This document shows, piece by piece, positions 1-6,631 of a DNA stretch of 10,956 nucleotides; the first letter of the stretch is position 1; every line of letters starts with the position of its first letter. The stretch comes from JBBQZL01 sp038207745 (GTDB lineage: Bacteria; Actinomycetota; Thermoleophilia; Solirubrobacterales; 70-9). The stretch is taken from the NCBI GenBank assembly GCA_038207745.1, contig JBBQZL010000085.1, forward strand, positions 1-10,956, written 5' to 3'. A program made the position numbers and the translations under genes. Under the pieces are notes generated by a model, which saw only the letters and a program-made list of their open reading frames with translations, was not told the DNA's origin and ran no database searches.

Positions 1-507
1 CGGCTCGACCGGGAGACCTCCGGCCTGATGGTCGTCGCCCGGGGCGAGGAGGCGCACCGGGCACTGCAGCAGCAGATCAGGGAGCGGAAGATCCAGCGCA
101 TCTACCTCGCCCTCGCCGAGGGGCGGATCGGATCCCGCACCGGGACGATCGACGCCCCGATCGGTAGAGCTTCCAGAAAGCGGCATCGGATGGCGGTTTC
201 CGGTGCCGCGTCCCGGGAGGCCCGGACCCACTTCGAGGTCCTGGAGCTGCTCGCGCGCACGAGCTACCTCGAGGCGAGGCTGGAGACCGGCCGCACCCAT
301 CAGATCCGGGCCCACTTCTCTGCGATCGGGCATCCCCTGATCGGGGACACGACGTATGGAGGTCCGGCTCTGTATGGGGTCGAGCGCCAGTTCCTGCACT
401 CGCACCGGCTGGCATTCACCCACCCGATCACGGGTGGGAAGCTCAGCTTCGAATCCCCCCTGCCCGATGACCTCCAAAGGGGATTGGAGCAGGCGCGGGA
501 GGGTTAG
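1..507 (+). CDS. RluA/RluD-family 23S rRNA pseudouridine synthase, 3' part
   Basis: The 5' end lies outside the window; 168 codons remain and end at TAG. The first visible residues, RLDRETSG, are the catalytic motif of the RluA/RluC/RluD family. The aspartate at bases 7-9 is the expected catalytic nucleophile for isomerising uridine to pseudouridine in RNA. The family motif GRTHQIRAH followed by GHPLIGDTTYGG is present near the middle (about bases 289-363). The C-terminal FLHSHRLAFTHP..G and PLPDDL block is also typical. The missing part would hold the rest of the catalytic domain and probably an S4 RNA-binding domain. The fragment does not show which site or which subgroup (RluA, RluC or RluD) is meant, so no symbol is given. 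It is not tightly joined to rpsB: 213 nt separate them and contain a hairpin and a promoter candidate. Confidence 0.93.
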   Translation, partial: RLDRETSGLMVVARGEEAHRALQQQIRERKIQRIYLALAEGRIGSRTGTIDAPIGRASRKRHRMAVSGAASREARTHFEVLELLARTSYLEARLETGRTHQIRAHFSAIGHPLIGDTTYGGPALYGVERQFLHSHRLAFTHPITGGKLSFESPLPDDLQRGLEQAREG

Positions 508-572
508 GGGCAGCACGATCTTCGTGATGATCGCCGCGCTGGTCGCCCGCGGCGTCTGACAAGGGCGAGGTC

Positions 573-601
573 CGGCCACTGTCCGCCTGAGGCCGTGGCC
601 G
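573..601 (+). terminator. Terminator-like hairpin after the pseudouridine synthase gene
   Basis: Bases 573-579 (CGGCCAC) and 595-601 (GTGGCCG) form a perfect 7-bp inverted repeat with a 15-nt loop. It lies 65 nt past the stop of the upstream gene. No T-tract follows, so it is not a canonical intrinsic terminator. It ends just before the candidate -10 box of rpsB, so it could instead be a regulator-binding palindrome or chance in GC-rich DNA. Confidence 0.3.
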
Positions 602-603
602 AC

Positions 604-609
604 TACAAT
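604..609 (+). promoter_or_regulatory. Candidate -10 box of the rpsB promoter
   Basis: TACAAT matches the TANNNT consensus of bacterial housekeeping promoters and is unusually AT-rich for this DNA. It predicts a transcript start near 616 and an rpsB leader of about 105 nt. No convincing -35 hexamer lies 16-19 nt upstream; bases 579-587 read CTGTCCGCC. The call rests on the -10 match and on the position ahead of a highly expressed translation operon. Confidence 0.45.
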
Positions 610-631
610 CGGCGGACTCGATAACGCGAAC

Positions 632-688
632 CCCTGCGTAACAAGGCGGATCCTGCCCACATAGTGGGTCCCGCGGCGGCGCAGAGGG
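632..688 (+). promoter_or_regulatory. Structured 5' leader of rpsB, possible autoregulatory RNA
   Basis: Three nested stems can be drawn by eye. The outer stem pairs CCCTGCG (632-638) with CGCA (680-683) and GGG (686-688), leaving a 2-nt bulge. The middle stem pairs GCGG (646-649) with CCGC (671-674). The apical stem pairs GCCCAC (655-660) with GTGGGT (664-669) around an ATA loop. GGG 686-688 could alternatively pair with CCC 697-699. Many bacteria control rpsB-tsf by S2 binding to the mRNA leader, so this may be such an element. I do not recognise a named family, and no folding energy was computed. Confidence 0.35.
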
Positions 689-705
689 AGTAGTAACCCC
701 AAGTC

Positions 706-712
706 AAAGGAG
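706..712 (+). promoter_or_regulatory. Ribosome binding site of rpsB
   Basis: AAAGGAG lies 8 nt upstream of the ATG at 721 and is a strong Shine-Dalgarno match. It fixes the rpsB start. Confidence 0.85.
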
Positions 713-720
713 CAGCAGCC

Positions 721-1842
721 ATGGCCGAACAGGTCGAACTCAAGGAGCTGCTGGAGGCCGGAATCCATTTCGGCCACCAGACGCGCCGCTGGAACCCGAA
801 TATGCGCCGTTTCATCCACGGCGAGACCGACGGTATCCACATCATTGATCTCCTCCAGACGCAGGAGCTTCTCGGGGAGGCGCAGGACTTCGTCGCCGAG
901 CTGTCCTCAAAGGGCGGCACGATCCTCTTCGTCGGCACAAAGAAGCAGGCTCAGGATCCGATCAGGGAGTGGGCGACCAAGGCCGGTATGCCGTACGTCA
1001 ACCAGCGTTGGCTCGGCGGTCTGATGACCAACTTCAACACGATCTCCGTGCGCATCCGCCGGCTTCACGAGCTGACCGAGTTGCAGGAGAACGGACAACT
1101 TGATCTGCTCCCGACCAAGGAGCGGATGAACATGCAGGCCGAGCTCGCGAAGCTCGAGTACAACCTCGGCGGCGTTCGTGACATGGAGCGCGTACCCGAT
1201 GCCGTCTTCGTGATCGATCTGAAGACGGAGGAGATCGGGGTACGGGAGGCTCGCCGCCTGCGTATCCCCGTGATCGGCCTCGTCGACAGCAACTGCGATC
1301 CGAACAACATCGACTACGTGATCCCGGGCAATGACGACTCGATCCGCTCATGTGGCTTGATCGTGCAGACCCTAGGTACGGCAATCGAAGAGGGCGCCGG
1401 CGCCTGGAGGACGGCAGAGGCTCTGCGCCAGGCCGAAGAGGACGAGCGCCGACGCAAGGAAGCCGAAGAGCGCCGCAAGCGCGAGGAGGAGGACAAGGCT
1501 CGCCGCGAGGCAGAGGCTCTGGTCGAAGCCGAGCGCAAGGCTGCCGCCGACAAGCTCGCGGCCGAGGCTCGCGCAGTAGCCGTTGCCGAGCAGGCCGAGG
1601 CCGCCGCGAAGGCTCCGAAGCCCAAGCCGAAGCCAAAGAAGGCTACGGAGGCGCCGGTGGCGCACCCGCAGAAGGTCGCCGAGGCACCCGCTGCGCACCC
1701 GCAGAAGATCGCCGAGGCGCCCGAGGCACCCGCGGCGGAGCCCGATCCGCAGAAGGTTGCGGAAACGTCGGAGGCCGACGCAGCGGCTGCCGAGCCCCCC
1801 GCAGCCGAGGGCGAGGCGGCCACAGAGGGAGAAGGCAAATGA
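721..1842 (+). CDS. rpsB: 30S ribosomal protein S2 with long C-terminal tail
   Basis: S2 is a structural protein of the small ribosomal subunit and helps recruit S1 where S1 is present. The N-terminal signature LLEAGIHFGHQTRRWNPNM is at residues 10-28. The second conserved block is at about 159-208, with PDAVFVIDLK, PVIGLVDSNCDPNNIDY and PGNDDS. The conserved core ends near residue 225. The protein has 373 residues, whereas bacterial S2 is usually about 230-260. Residues 233-296 are a highly charged Glu/Lys/Arg/Ala stretch likely to be helical or coiled coil. A lysine-proline hinge (KPKPKPKK, 300-307) follows, then an Ala/Pro/Glu-rich tail with three HPQKVAE-like repeats. The start is ATG with a strong ribosome binding site. 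The stop overlaps the tsf start (ATGA), so the two are probably translationally coupled. Tails on S2 occur in other actinobacteria; the role of this one is unknown. Confidence 0.98.
   Translation: MAEQVELKELLEAGIHFGHQTRRWNPNMRRFIHGETDGIHIIDLLQTQELLGEAQDFVAELSSKGGTILFVGTKKQAQDPIREWATKAGMPYVNQRWLGGLMTNFNTISVRIRRLHELTELQENGQLDLLPTKERMNMQAELAKLEYNLGGVRDMERVPDAVFVIDLKTEEIGVREARRLRIPVIGLVDSNCDPNNIDYVIPGNDDSIRSCGLIVQTLGTAIEEGAGAWRTAEALRQAEEDERRRKEAEERRKREEEDKARREAEALVEAERKAAADKLAAEARAVAVAEQAEAAAKAPKPKPKPKKATEAPVAHPQKVAEAPAAHPQKIAEAPEAPAAEPDPQKVAETSEADAAAAEPPAAEGEAATEGEGK
1651..1764 (+). repeat. In-frame repeats in the S2 tail
   Basis: Residues 311-321 (APVAHPQKVAE) and 322-332 (APAAHPQKIAE) are adjacent near-identical 11-residue units. 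A diverged third unit, 333-348, ends in DPQKVAE. At DNA level the first two units (1651-1683 and 1684-1716) are also close, with mostly synonymous or single-base changes. This points to recent tandem duplication inside a low-complexity tail. Confidence 0.85.
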
Positions 1843-2444
1843 GCGTCAGCGCAGCAGATGTGAAGTCACTGCGTGATCGGACCGGCGCCGGGATGATGGA
1901 CTGCAAGTCCGCGCTCGGCGAGGCGGATGGAGACCTCGATCGCGCGGTCGAGATTCTCCGGGTCAAGGGTCAGGCCTCTGCGGCAAAGCGCGAGGGCCGC
2001 GGTACCAACGAGGGCATCGTCGCCTCATACATCCACGCCAACGGTCGCGTCGGTGCGCTCGTCGAGGTCCAGTGCGAGACGGACTTCGTTGCCCGCAACG
2101 AGGACTTCCAGACATTCGCATACGAGGTCGCCCTTCACATCGCCGCGGCGTCTCCAAGCGTCGTCTCGGCCGAGGACATTCCGCAGGAGCAGATCGAGGC
2201 CGAGCGCCGCGTCTTCGCAGAGAAGGCGAAGGCGGATGGCAAGCCCGAGAACGTGGTCGATCGAATCATCGAGGGTCAGCTTGGCAAGTGGTCACAGGCG
2301 ATCGCCCTGATGGAACAGCAGCACGTTAACGCCGAAAAGCACGACTCGAAGACGATCGAGCAGCTTCGCCAGGACATCGTTGCCAAGGTCGGCGAGAACG
2401 TCCGAATCGCCCGCTTCTCCTGCTTCCGAGTCGGCGAGGAGTAG
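1839..2444 (+). CDS. tsf: Elongation factor Ts, short form
   Basis: EF-Ts is the nucleotide exchange factor that releases GDP from EF-Tu. The 201-residue product starts with the UBA-like N-terminal domain. Its first signature, LRDRTGAGMMDCKSAL, is at residues 11-26. The EF-Tu contact motif CETDFVARN is at 79-87, with T81, D82 and F83 as the expected interface residues. The C-terminal core ends in GENVRIARF..FRVGE. E. coli EF-Ts is about 283 residues, so this is a compact form like those of Thermus or cyanobacteria, lacking part of the duplicated core and coiled-coil region. The ATG overlaps the rpsB stop by 4 nt, so translation is probably coupled. An open frame continues upstream inside rpsB, but homology begins exactly at this ATG. 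Confidence 0.97.
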   Translation: MSVSAADVKSLRDRTGAGMMDCKSALGEADGDLDRAVEILRVKGQASAAKREGRGTNEGIVASYIHANGRVGALVEVQCETDFVARNEDFQTFAYEVALHIAAASPSVVSAEDIPQEQIEAERRVFAEKAKADGKPENVVDRIIEGQLGKWSQAIALMEQQHVNAEKHDSKTIEQLRQDIVAKVGENVRIARFSCFRVGEE

Positions 2445-2460
2445 GGGGCAAACAGCCCCT
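2444..2460 (+). promoter_or_regulatory. Hairpin at the tsf-pyrH junction
   Basis: GGGGC (2445-2449) and GCCCC (2455-2459) form a perfect 5-bp stem with an AAACA loop; a G-T wobble at 2444/2460 can extend it. It starts at the last base of the tsf stop codon and takes up most of the 26-nt gap before the pyrH GTG. No T-tract follows. It could act in mRNA processing, partial attenuation or control of pyrH translation. Confidence 0.4.
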
Positions 2461-2470
2461 CCAAACCACC

Positions 2471-3217
2471 GTGGAAGCAGAGCCCACCACCCGATTCCGG
2501 CGCATCCTCCTGAAGCTCTCGGGAGAGGCGCTGATGGGTGATCTCGACTTCGGGACCGATGCCAACCAGGTGAGGCGGATCGCCGAGCAGGTCGCTGCGA
2601 TCCGCTCACGAGGAGTCGAGGTGGCAATCGTTGTAGGGGCCGGGAACATCTATCGCGGCCTCGAAGGTGCGGCCCAGGGGATGGATCGTGCCACCGGCGA
2701 TTACATGGGCATGCTGGCCACGGTCCTGAACGCCCTGACTTTGCAGGATGCGCTCGAGTCCCAGGGTGAGCACACCCGGGTGATGTCGGCAATCCACGTT
2801 CAGGAGGTTGCCGAGCCCTACATCAGGAGGCGCGCGATGCGCCATCTCGAGAAGGGGCGCGTGGTGATCTTTGCCGCCGGCACGGGCAACCCGTTCTTCA
2901 CGACCGATACCGCCGCGGCGCTCCGTGCCCTCGAGATCCACGCCGAGGTGATCCTGATGGCCAAGAACGGGATCGAGGGGGTCTTTGACTCTGATCCGGC
3001 GACAAACCCTGAAGCCGCGTTCATTCCCGCCCTGACCCATCTTGAGGCGATCGAGAAGGGTCTCAAGGTGATGGATTCGACCGCGCTTTCGCTCTGCATG
3101 GACAACGATCTGCCGATCTACGTCTTCAACATGGCGGACGAGAAGAACATAGATAGGATCGTTTCCGGTGAGAGAGTCGGCACGCTTGTATCCAGCGGGT
3201 CGAGCAAACAAGGGTGA
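2471..3217 (+). CDS. pyrH: UMP kinase (uridylate kinase)
   Basis: PyrH phosphorylates UMP to UDP with ATP in pyrimidine nucleotide synthesis, in the cytoplasm as a hexamer. The 248-residue length fits the bacterial amino-acid-kinase family. LLKLSGEAL at residues 13-21 is the N-terminal phosphate-binding motif, and GAGNIYRG is at 56-63. The MDRATGDYMGMLATVLNAL block, the GTGNPFFTTDTAA block and MDSTALSLCMDNDLPIYVF are all family hallmarks. The start is GTG at 2471. No other start lies between it and the motif, and no good Shine-Dalgarno precedes it, because the gap is mostly occupied by a hairpin. In many bacteria PyrH is inhibited by UTP and activated by GTP; nothing in the sequence shows which applies here. 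Confidence 0.97.
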   Translation: MEAEPTTRFRRILLKLSGEALMGDLDFGTDANQVRRIAEQVAAIRSRGVEVAIVVGAGNIYRGLEGAAQGMDRATGDYMGMLATVLNALTLQDALESQGEHTRVMSAIHVQEVAEPYIRRRAMRHLEKGRVVIFAAGTGNPFFTTDTAAALRALEIHAEVILMAKNGIEGVFDSDPATNPEAAFIPALTHLEAIEKGLKVMDSTALSLCMDNDLPIYVFNMADEKNIDRIVSGERVGTLVSSGSSKQG

Positions 3218-3227
3218 GGACAGACTG

Positions 3228-3791
3228 GTGGAGATGATCGACGAGCTGCTGGACGATGCGGATGAGCGGATGGTCAAGTCCGTGGACTCAACCCAGGGCG
3301 AGTTCTCCACCGTGCGAACGGGACGCGCCTCTCCGCATCTCCTCGATCGGATCATGGTCGACTACTACGGGACGATGACGCATCTCAAGCAGCTCGCGAA
3401 CGTCTCGGCCTCCGAAGCCAGGCTCCTGACCCTGACGCCATACGACAAATCCGGGATTCCGGCGATCGAGAAGGCGATTCTCGAGTCCGATGTCGGCCTC
3501 ACCCCGTCGAACGATGGCAACGTGATCCGGCTGCAGATCCCCGACCTGACAGAGGAACGCCGCAAGGACCTCGTCAAGATCGTCCACGGAGTCGCCGAAG
3601 AGGGCAGGATCGCGATTCGGAACGTGCGCAGGGATGTGATGCAGGATCTTCGCGAGCTCAAGAAGGAGGGTGAGGCCGGTGAGGACGACGAGCGCCGCGC
3701 GGAATCCGCCCTGCAGAAGCTCACCGATGACGCGATCGGCAAGATCGACATCCTTCTGAAGGGCAAAGAAGAAGAAATTCTTGAAGTCTGA
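3228..3791 (+). CDS. frr: Ribosome recycling factor
   Basis: RRF works with EF-G to split post-termination ribosomes. The reading begins IDELLDDADERM and continues with EFSTVRTGRASP, the hallmark of domain I. The LTLTPYD, IPAIEKAI and GLTPSNDGNVIRLQIPDLTEERR segments cover domain II and the hinge. The C-terminal helix includes VRRDVMQDLRELKKEGE. The length is 187 residues from GTG 3228, or 185 from ATG 3234; the family norm is about 185. GTG 3228 is chosen because GAGGA (3216-3220) lies 7 nt upstream of it, whereas ATG 3234 has no well-spaced site. An ATG at 3168 is open in this frame but lies inside pyrH and precedes any homology. The gene begins 10 nt after pyrH, so the two are probably co-transcribed. 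Confidence 0.96.
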   Translation: MEMIDELLDDADERMVKSVDSTQGEFSTVRTGRASPHLLDRIMVDYYGTMTHLKQLANVSASEARLLTLTPYDKSGIPAIEKAILESDVGLTPSNDGNVIRLQIPDLTEERRKDLVKIVHGVAEEGRIAIRNVRRDVMQDLRELKKEGEAGEDDERRAESALQKLTDDAIGKIDILLKGKEEEILEV

Positions 3792-4476
3792 GTCGAATGG
3801 CTCAGGGGGGACTCCCCGCTACGTCGCGATCATCACCGACGGCAACGGAAGATGGGCAAAACAGCGGGACCTGCTGCCGATCGAAGGACACAGGGCGGGT
3901 GCCGACGTCGTCAAGGACCGGCTGCGCGATGCGGCCGAGCTGGGCATCGAGGAATTGACCGTCTTCTCGTTCTCGACCGAGAACTGGTCGAGGCCGGCCC
4001 AGGAGGTCGAAGGGCTGATGCGAATGTTCGGCGAACGGATCGAGAACGAGACCCCCGAGCTCGACGAGGAGGGCGTGCGGATGCGCTTCATCGGCAGGCG
4101 CGAGGGTGTGGCGCCGGATCTGATCAGGCGGATGGAATGGGCCGAGGAGAAGACGGCCGACAATACACGGATCACGCTCTTCGTTGCCTTCAACTACGGC
4201 GGCAGGGCCGAGATCGTCGATGCCGCGAGGGAGTTCAGCGGCAATACCGAAGAGGAGTTTCGTGCCCACCTCTACGCGCCCGACATGCATGACCCGGATC
4301 TCCTGATCCGAACCAGCGGCGAGAGCCGCATCTCCAACTATCTGCTCTGGCAGTGCGCATACTCGGAGCTCGTCTTCAGGGAGGAGATGTGGCCTGACTT
4401 CTCCAGGCAGTCCCTCGAGCACTCCCTGCTCGAGTACGAGAGCAGGCAGCGTCGATTCGGCAGGAGACCTTCGTGA
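3781..4476 (+). CDS. uppS: cis-prenyltransferase, probably undecaprenyl diphosphate synthase
   Basis: This enzyme extends farnesyl diphosphate with isopentenyl units in cis configuration. The product is the polyprenyl carrier used for peptidoglycan and other wall polymers. DGNGRWAK at residues 20-27 carries the catalytic aspartate (D20) and the diphosphate-binding residues. A threonine precedes it where many homologues have methionine. FSFSTENWSRP, then RTSGESRISNYLLWQ and the C-terminal RRFG, complete the family signature. Length is 231 residues, within the family norm. The only usable start is TTG 3781: no ATG or GTG in frame precedes the DGNGRWAK motif. It overlaps frr by 11 nt, with only a weak purine tract upstream, so translation probably depends on frr. 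Chain length (C50 or C55) cannot be read from the sequence. Confidence 0.94.
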   Translation: MKSESNGSGGTPRYVAIITDGNGRWAKQRDLLPIEGHRAGADVVKDRLRDAAELGIEELTVFSFSTENWSRPAQEVEGLMRMFGERIENETPELDEEGVRMRFIGRREGVAPDLIRRMEWAEEKTADNTRITLFVAFNYGGRAEIVDAAREFSGNTEEEFRAHLYAPDMHDPDLLIRTSGESRISNYLLWQCAYSELVFREEMWPDFSRQSLEHSLLEYESRQRRFGRRPS

Positions 4477-5468
4477 GTCGCGAGGACGATCCGCCGCGCC
4501 GGGGTTCAGATGCCCCTGATGACATCTTCGGCTTCGACCTCTCGATCGAGGACGAGGCCCCGCGGGACCCCGTCGACGAGCATCCGATCCCGGAACTCGA
4601 GGACGATCCATCACGCGCGGCGCGCAAGCGCGGCAAGAAGCCGACAAGACCAAAGCGCGAAGCAAGGGTGTTGAAGGGCGAGACCGTCAAGCGGGTTCTG
4701 GTCGCGATCCCGTGGCTGATCTTCGTGGTCGCGATAACGATCCTCGGGGGGCTGCCCTTCGCAATCGCCCTGCTGGTGATCGGGTTCATTGGCCTGCGCG
4801 AGTACTTCACGATGTCCAAGGACCACCGTCCTGTCGAGCTGGCCGGGTACATCGCCGTTGCGGCGTTGGTGATAGCGGCCCACTTCGGCACCACCTACAC
4901 GGTGCTGCTGATCTTTTGCGCCTCATTCCCGCTGCTCTTCCTGCTCGGCCTCGAGTCCAGGCACCGGGCCGGAATAACCAATTCGATCGGCATCACGCTT
5001 ATCGCGATCGTCTGGATCGGCATCTCGCTTGCCCACGCGGTCCTGCTTCGGGACCTGCCGTTCCACGGCGCCGCACTGCTGGTCGACGTCCTGGTTGGCA
5101 CATTCGTCACCGACACCGCCGCATACGCCACCGGCCGGATGTTCGGGCGGCGAAAGATCACCCCGCGCCTGTCGCCAAACAAGACCCTGGAGGGGTTCGT
5201 CGGCGGCTTTGTGATCGGGATGATGGCGGTCTGGCTCGCCGGCCTCTACCAGGACTGGCTCTCAGGCGTGGACGCGCTGATCCTCGGCGCGGCGATAGCG
5301 GTGATAGCACCGATCGGAGATCTCTTCGAATCGATGCTCAAGCGGGACATGGGAACCAAGGACACGGGAACGCTGTTCGGTCCGCACGGAGGCCTGCTGG
5401 ATCGCCTCGACGCGGTCTTCTTCACGGTGGTCGTTGGCTACTACGTGTCCGTCTGGCTTCTCTACTGA
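4473..5468 (+). CDS. cdsA: Phosphatidate cytidylyltransferase (CDP-diacylglycerol synthase)
   Basis: CdsA makes CDP-diacylglycerol from phosphatidic acid and CTP, the branch point for membrane phospholipids. The C-terminal signature is complete at residues 287-313: SMLKRDMGTKD, then FGPHGGLLDRLD, with the metal-binding acidic residues and the HGG turn. Several hydrophobic segments from about residue 74 on (e.g. 74-106, then around 115-150 and 165-200) make it a polytopic inner-membrane protein. The length of 331 is long because of a soluble N-terminal extension of about 70 residues. This extension is acidic to residue 46 and then strongly basic (RKRGKKPTRPKR, 51-62). GTG 4473 overlaps the uppS stop (GTGA) and has AGGAGA 5 nt upstream, which supports this start and coupling. 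Confidence 0.95.
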   Translation: MSREDDPPRRGSDAPDDIFGFDLSIEDEAPRDPVDEHPIPELEDDPSRAARKRGKKPTRPKREARVLKGETVKRVLVAIPWLIFVVAITILGGLPFAIALLVIGFIGLREYFTMSKDHRPVELAGYIAVAALVIAAHFGTTYTVLLIFCASFPLLFLLGLESRHRAGITNSIGITLIAIVWIGISLAHAVLLRDLPFHGAALLVDVLVGTFVTDTAAYATGRMFGRRKITPRLSPNKTLEGFVGGFVIGMMAVWLAGLYQDWLSGVDALILGAAIAVIAPIGDLFESMLKRDMGTKDTGTLFGPHGGLLDRLDAVFFTVVVGYYVSVWLLY

Positions 5469-5482
5469 GACAATCCAAGGCG

Positions 5483-6631
5483 ATGCGAAGGCTGCTGATA
5501 CTCGGATCGACCGGTTCGATCGGAACCCAGGCGCTCGAAATTCTCGAACACTCGAAGGAGTTCGAGCTGGTCGGGCTTGCCGCCGGCTCCAGCTGGGAAA
5601 CCGTGTTGGAACAGGCACGCGCCCACGGCGTCTCCGCCATCGCACTCGATAACAAGGACTCCGCTGCCCGGGCCGCGGAGGCATTTGAAGGCACGGTTCA
5701 CAGCGGCGCCGAGGGCATCCGCGAACTGGTCGCGAGCTCCGGTGCCGACATGGTCCTCAACGCGATGGTGGGCGCTGCCGGCCTTGGCCCGACGATCGTC
5801 GCGCTGACCGAGGGCATCGATGTCGCGCTCGCCAACAAGGAGAGCCTGGTGATCGGGGGCGAGCTGGTGACCGCGCTGAAGGAGGCGACGGGCGCAAGGC
5901 TGCTGCCGGTCGATTCCGAGCATTCGGCGCTCCACCAGTTGATCGCGGGAGAGCAGCCGTGGACCATCGAACGGCTCGTTCTCACCGCATCGGGCGGGCC
6001 ATTCAGAGGACGTACCGACCTTTCCGGGGTTACCCGGGAGGAAGCGCTCCGCCACCCGACATGGGAGATGGGCGGGCGCATAACCATCGACTCTGCAACC
6101 CTTATGAACAAGGGCTTCGAGATGATCGAGGCCTTCCACTTCTTTGGAATTCCTTATCAACGCATAAGGGTCGTGGTTCACCCTCAGTCGATCATCCACT
6201 CATTGATCGACCTCAACGATGGGGTCTCACTGGCCCACCTGGGGTACCCCGATATGAAGGCACCGATTTCATATGCACTGCACTACCCGGACCGCGCGGC
6301 GCTGCCGCTCGAGCGTCTTGATCTGGCCGCGGTCGGGCAACTCACCTTCGAGGAGCCCGACACCGAGACCTTCGCCTGCCTTCGACTTGCCCGCGAGGCC
6401 GGGGAGGAGGGGGGGACCGCGCCCTGCATCCTCAACGCCGCTGACGAGGTCGCCGTCGCCGCATTCCTGGCAGACCGGATCCCGTTTGCCGGAATTGCGG
6501 ATGTCGTCGAGCGGACGCTCGATGCGCTGCCGGCCGTCAGCGTCACCCACTTCAACGACCTGTTCGAGTGCGATGCAGAGGCGCGCCAGATTGCAACCGG
6601 CCTGGTCATGGACGCGGGGGTCGGACCGTGA
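5483..6631 (+). CDS. dxr: 1-deoxy-D-xylulose 5-phosphate reductoisomerase
   Basis: DXR converts 1-deoxy-D-xylulose 5-phosphate to 2-C-methyl-D-erythritol 4-phosphate with NADPH, the first committed step of the MEP isoprenoid pathway. LGSTGSIG at residues 7-14 is the NADPH-binding turn, and ANKESL is at 117-122. The metal ligands are visible as D144 and E146 in PVDSEHSALHQ, and E213 in MNKGFEMIEAF. N209 and K210 contact the substrate. WEMGGRITIDSATLMNKG and HPQSIIHSLID are the other conserved blocks. Length is 382 residues, close to the family norm, so the gene looks complete. The ATG lies 14 nt after cdsA, with only a closely placed AAGG as ribosome binding site. The frame is open far upstream through cdsA, but homology starts here. 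It is the expected target of fosmidomycin. Confidence 0.97.
   Translation: MRRLLILGSTGSIGTQALEILEHSKEFELVGLAAGSSWETVLEQARAHGVSAIALDNKDSAARAAEAFEGTVHSGAEGIRELVASSGADMVLNAMVGAAGLGPTIVALTEGIDVALANKESLVIGGELVTALKEATGARLLPVDSEHSALHQLIAGEQPWTIERLVLTASGGPFRGRTDLSGVTREEALRHPTWEMGGRITIDSATLMNKGFEMIEAFHFFGIPYQRIRVVVHPQSIIHSLIDLNDGVSLAHLGYPDMKAPISYALHYPDRAALPLERLDLAAVGQLTFEEPDTETFACLRLAREAGEEGGTAPCILNAADEVAVAAFLADRIPFAGIADVVERTLDALPAVSVTHFNDLFECDAEARQIATGLVMDAGVGP

Noticed and set aside
524..559. Short 11-codon ORF with ATG before the rpsB leader
   Set aside because: It has no ribosome binding site and lies upstream of the candidate promoter, so it would not be in the rpsB leader.
1350..1838. Upstream extension of the tsf frame inside rpsB
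   Set aside because: The frame is open, but its translation is Arg/Gly-rich and out of frame with S2. EF-Ts homology begins at ATG 1839.
3168..3227. Earlier ATG for frr inside pyrH
   Set aside because: It would add 20 non-homologous residues and a 50-nt overlap. GTG 3228 with a well-spaced Shine-Dalgarno gives the normal length.
3802..4665. 287-codon minus-strand frame opposite uppS and cdsA
   Set aside because: It is antisense to uppS with its full set of motifs. The translation has no domain and no ribosome binding context.
4712..5482. Upstream extension of the dxr frame inside cdsA
   Set aside because: No DXR homology lies before MRRLLILGSTGSIG. The overlapping cdsA is real and complete.
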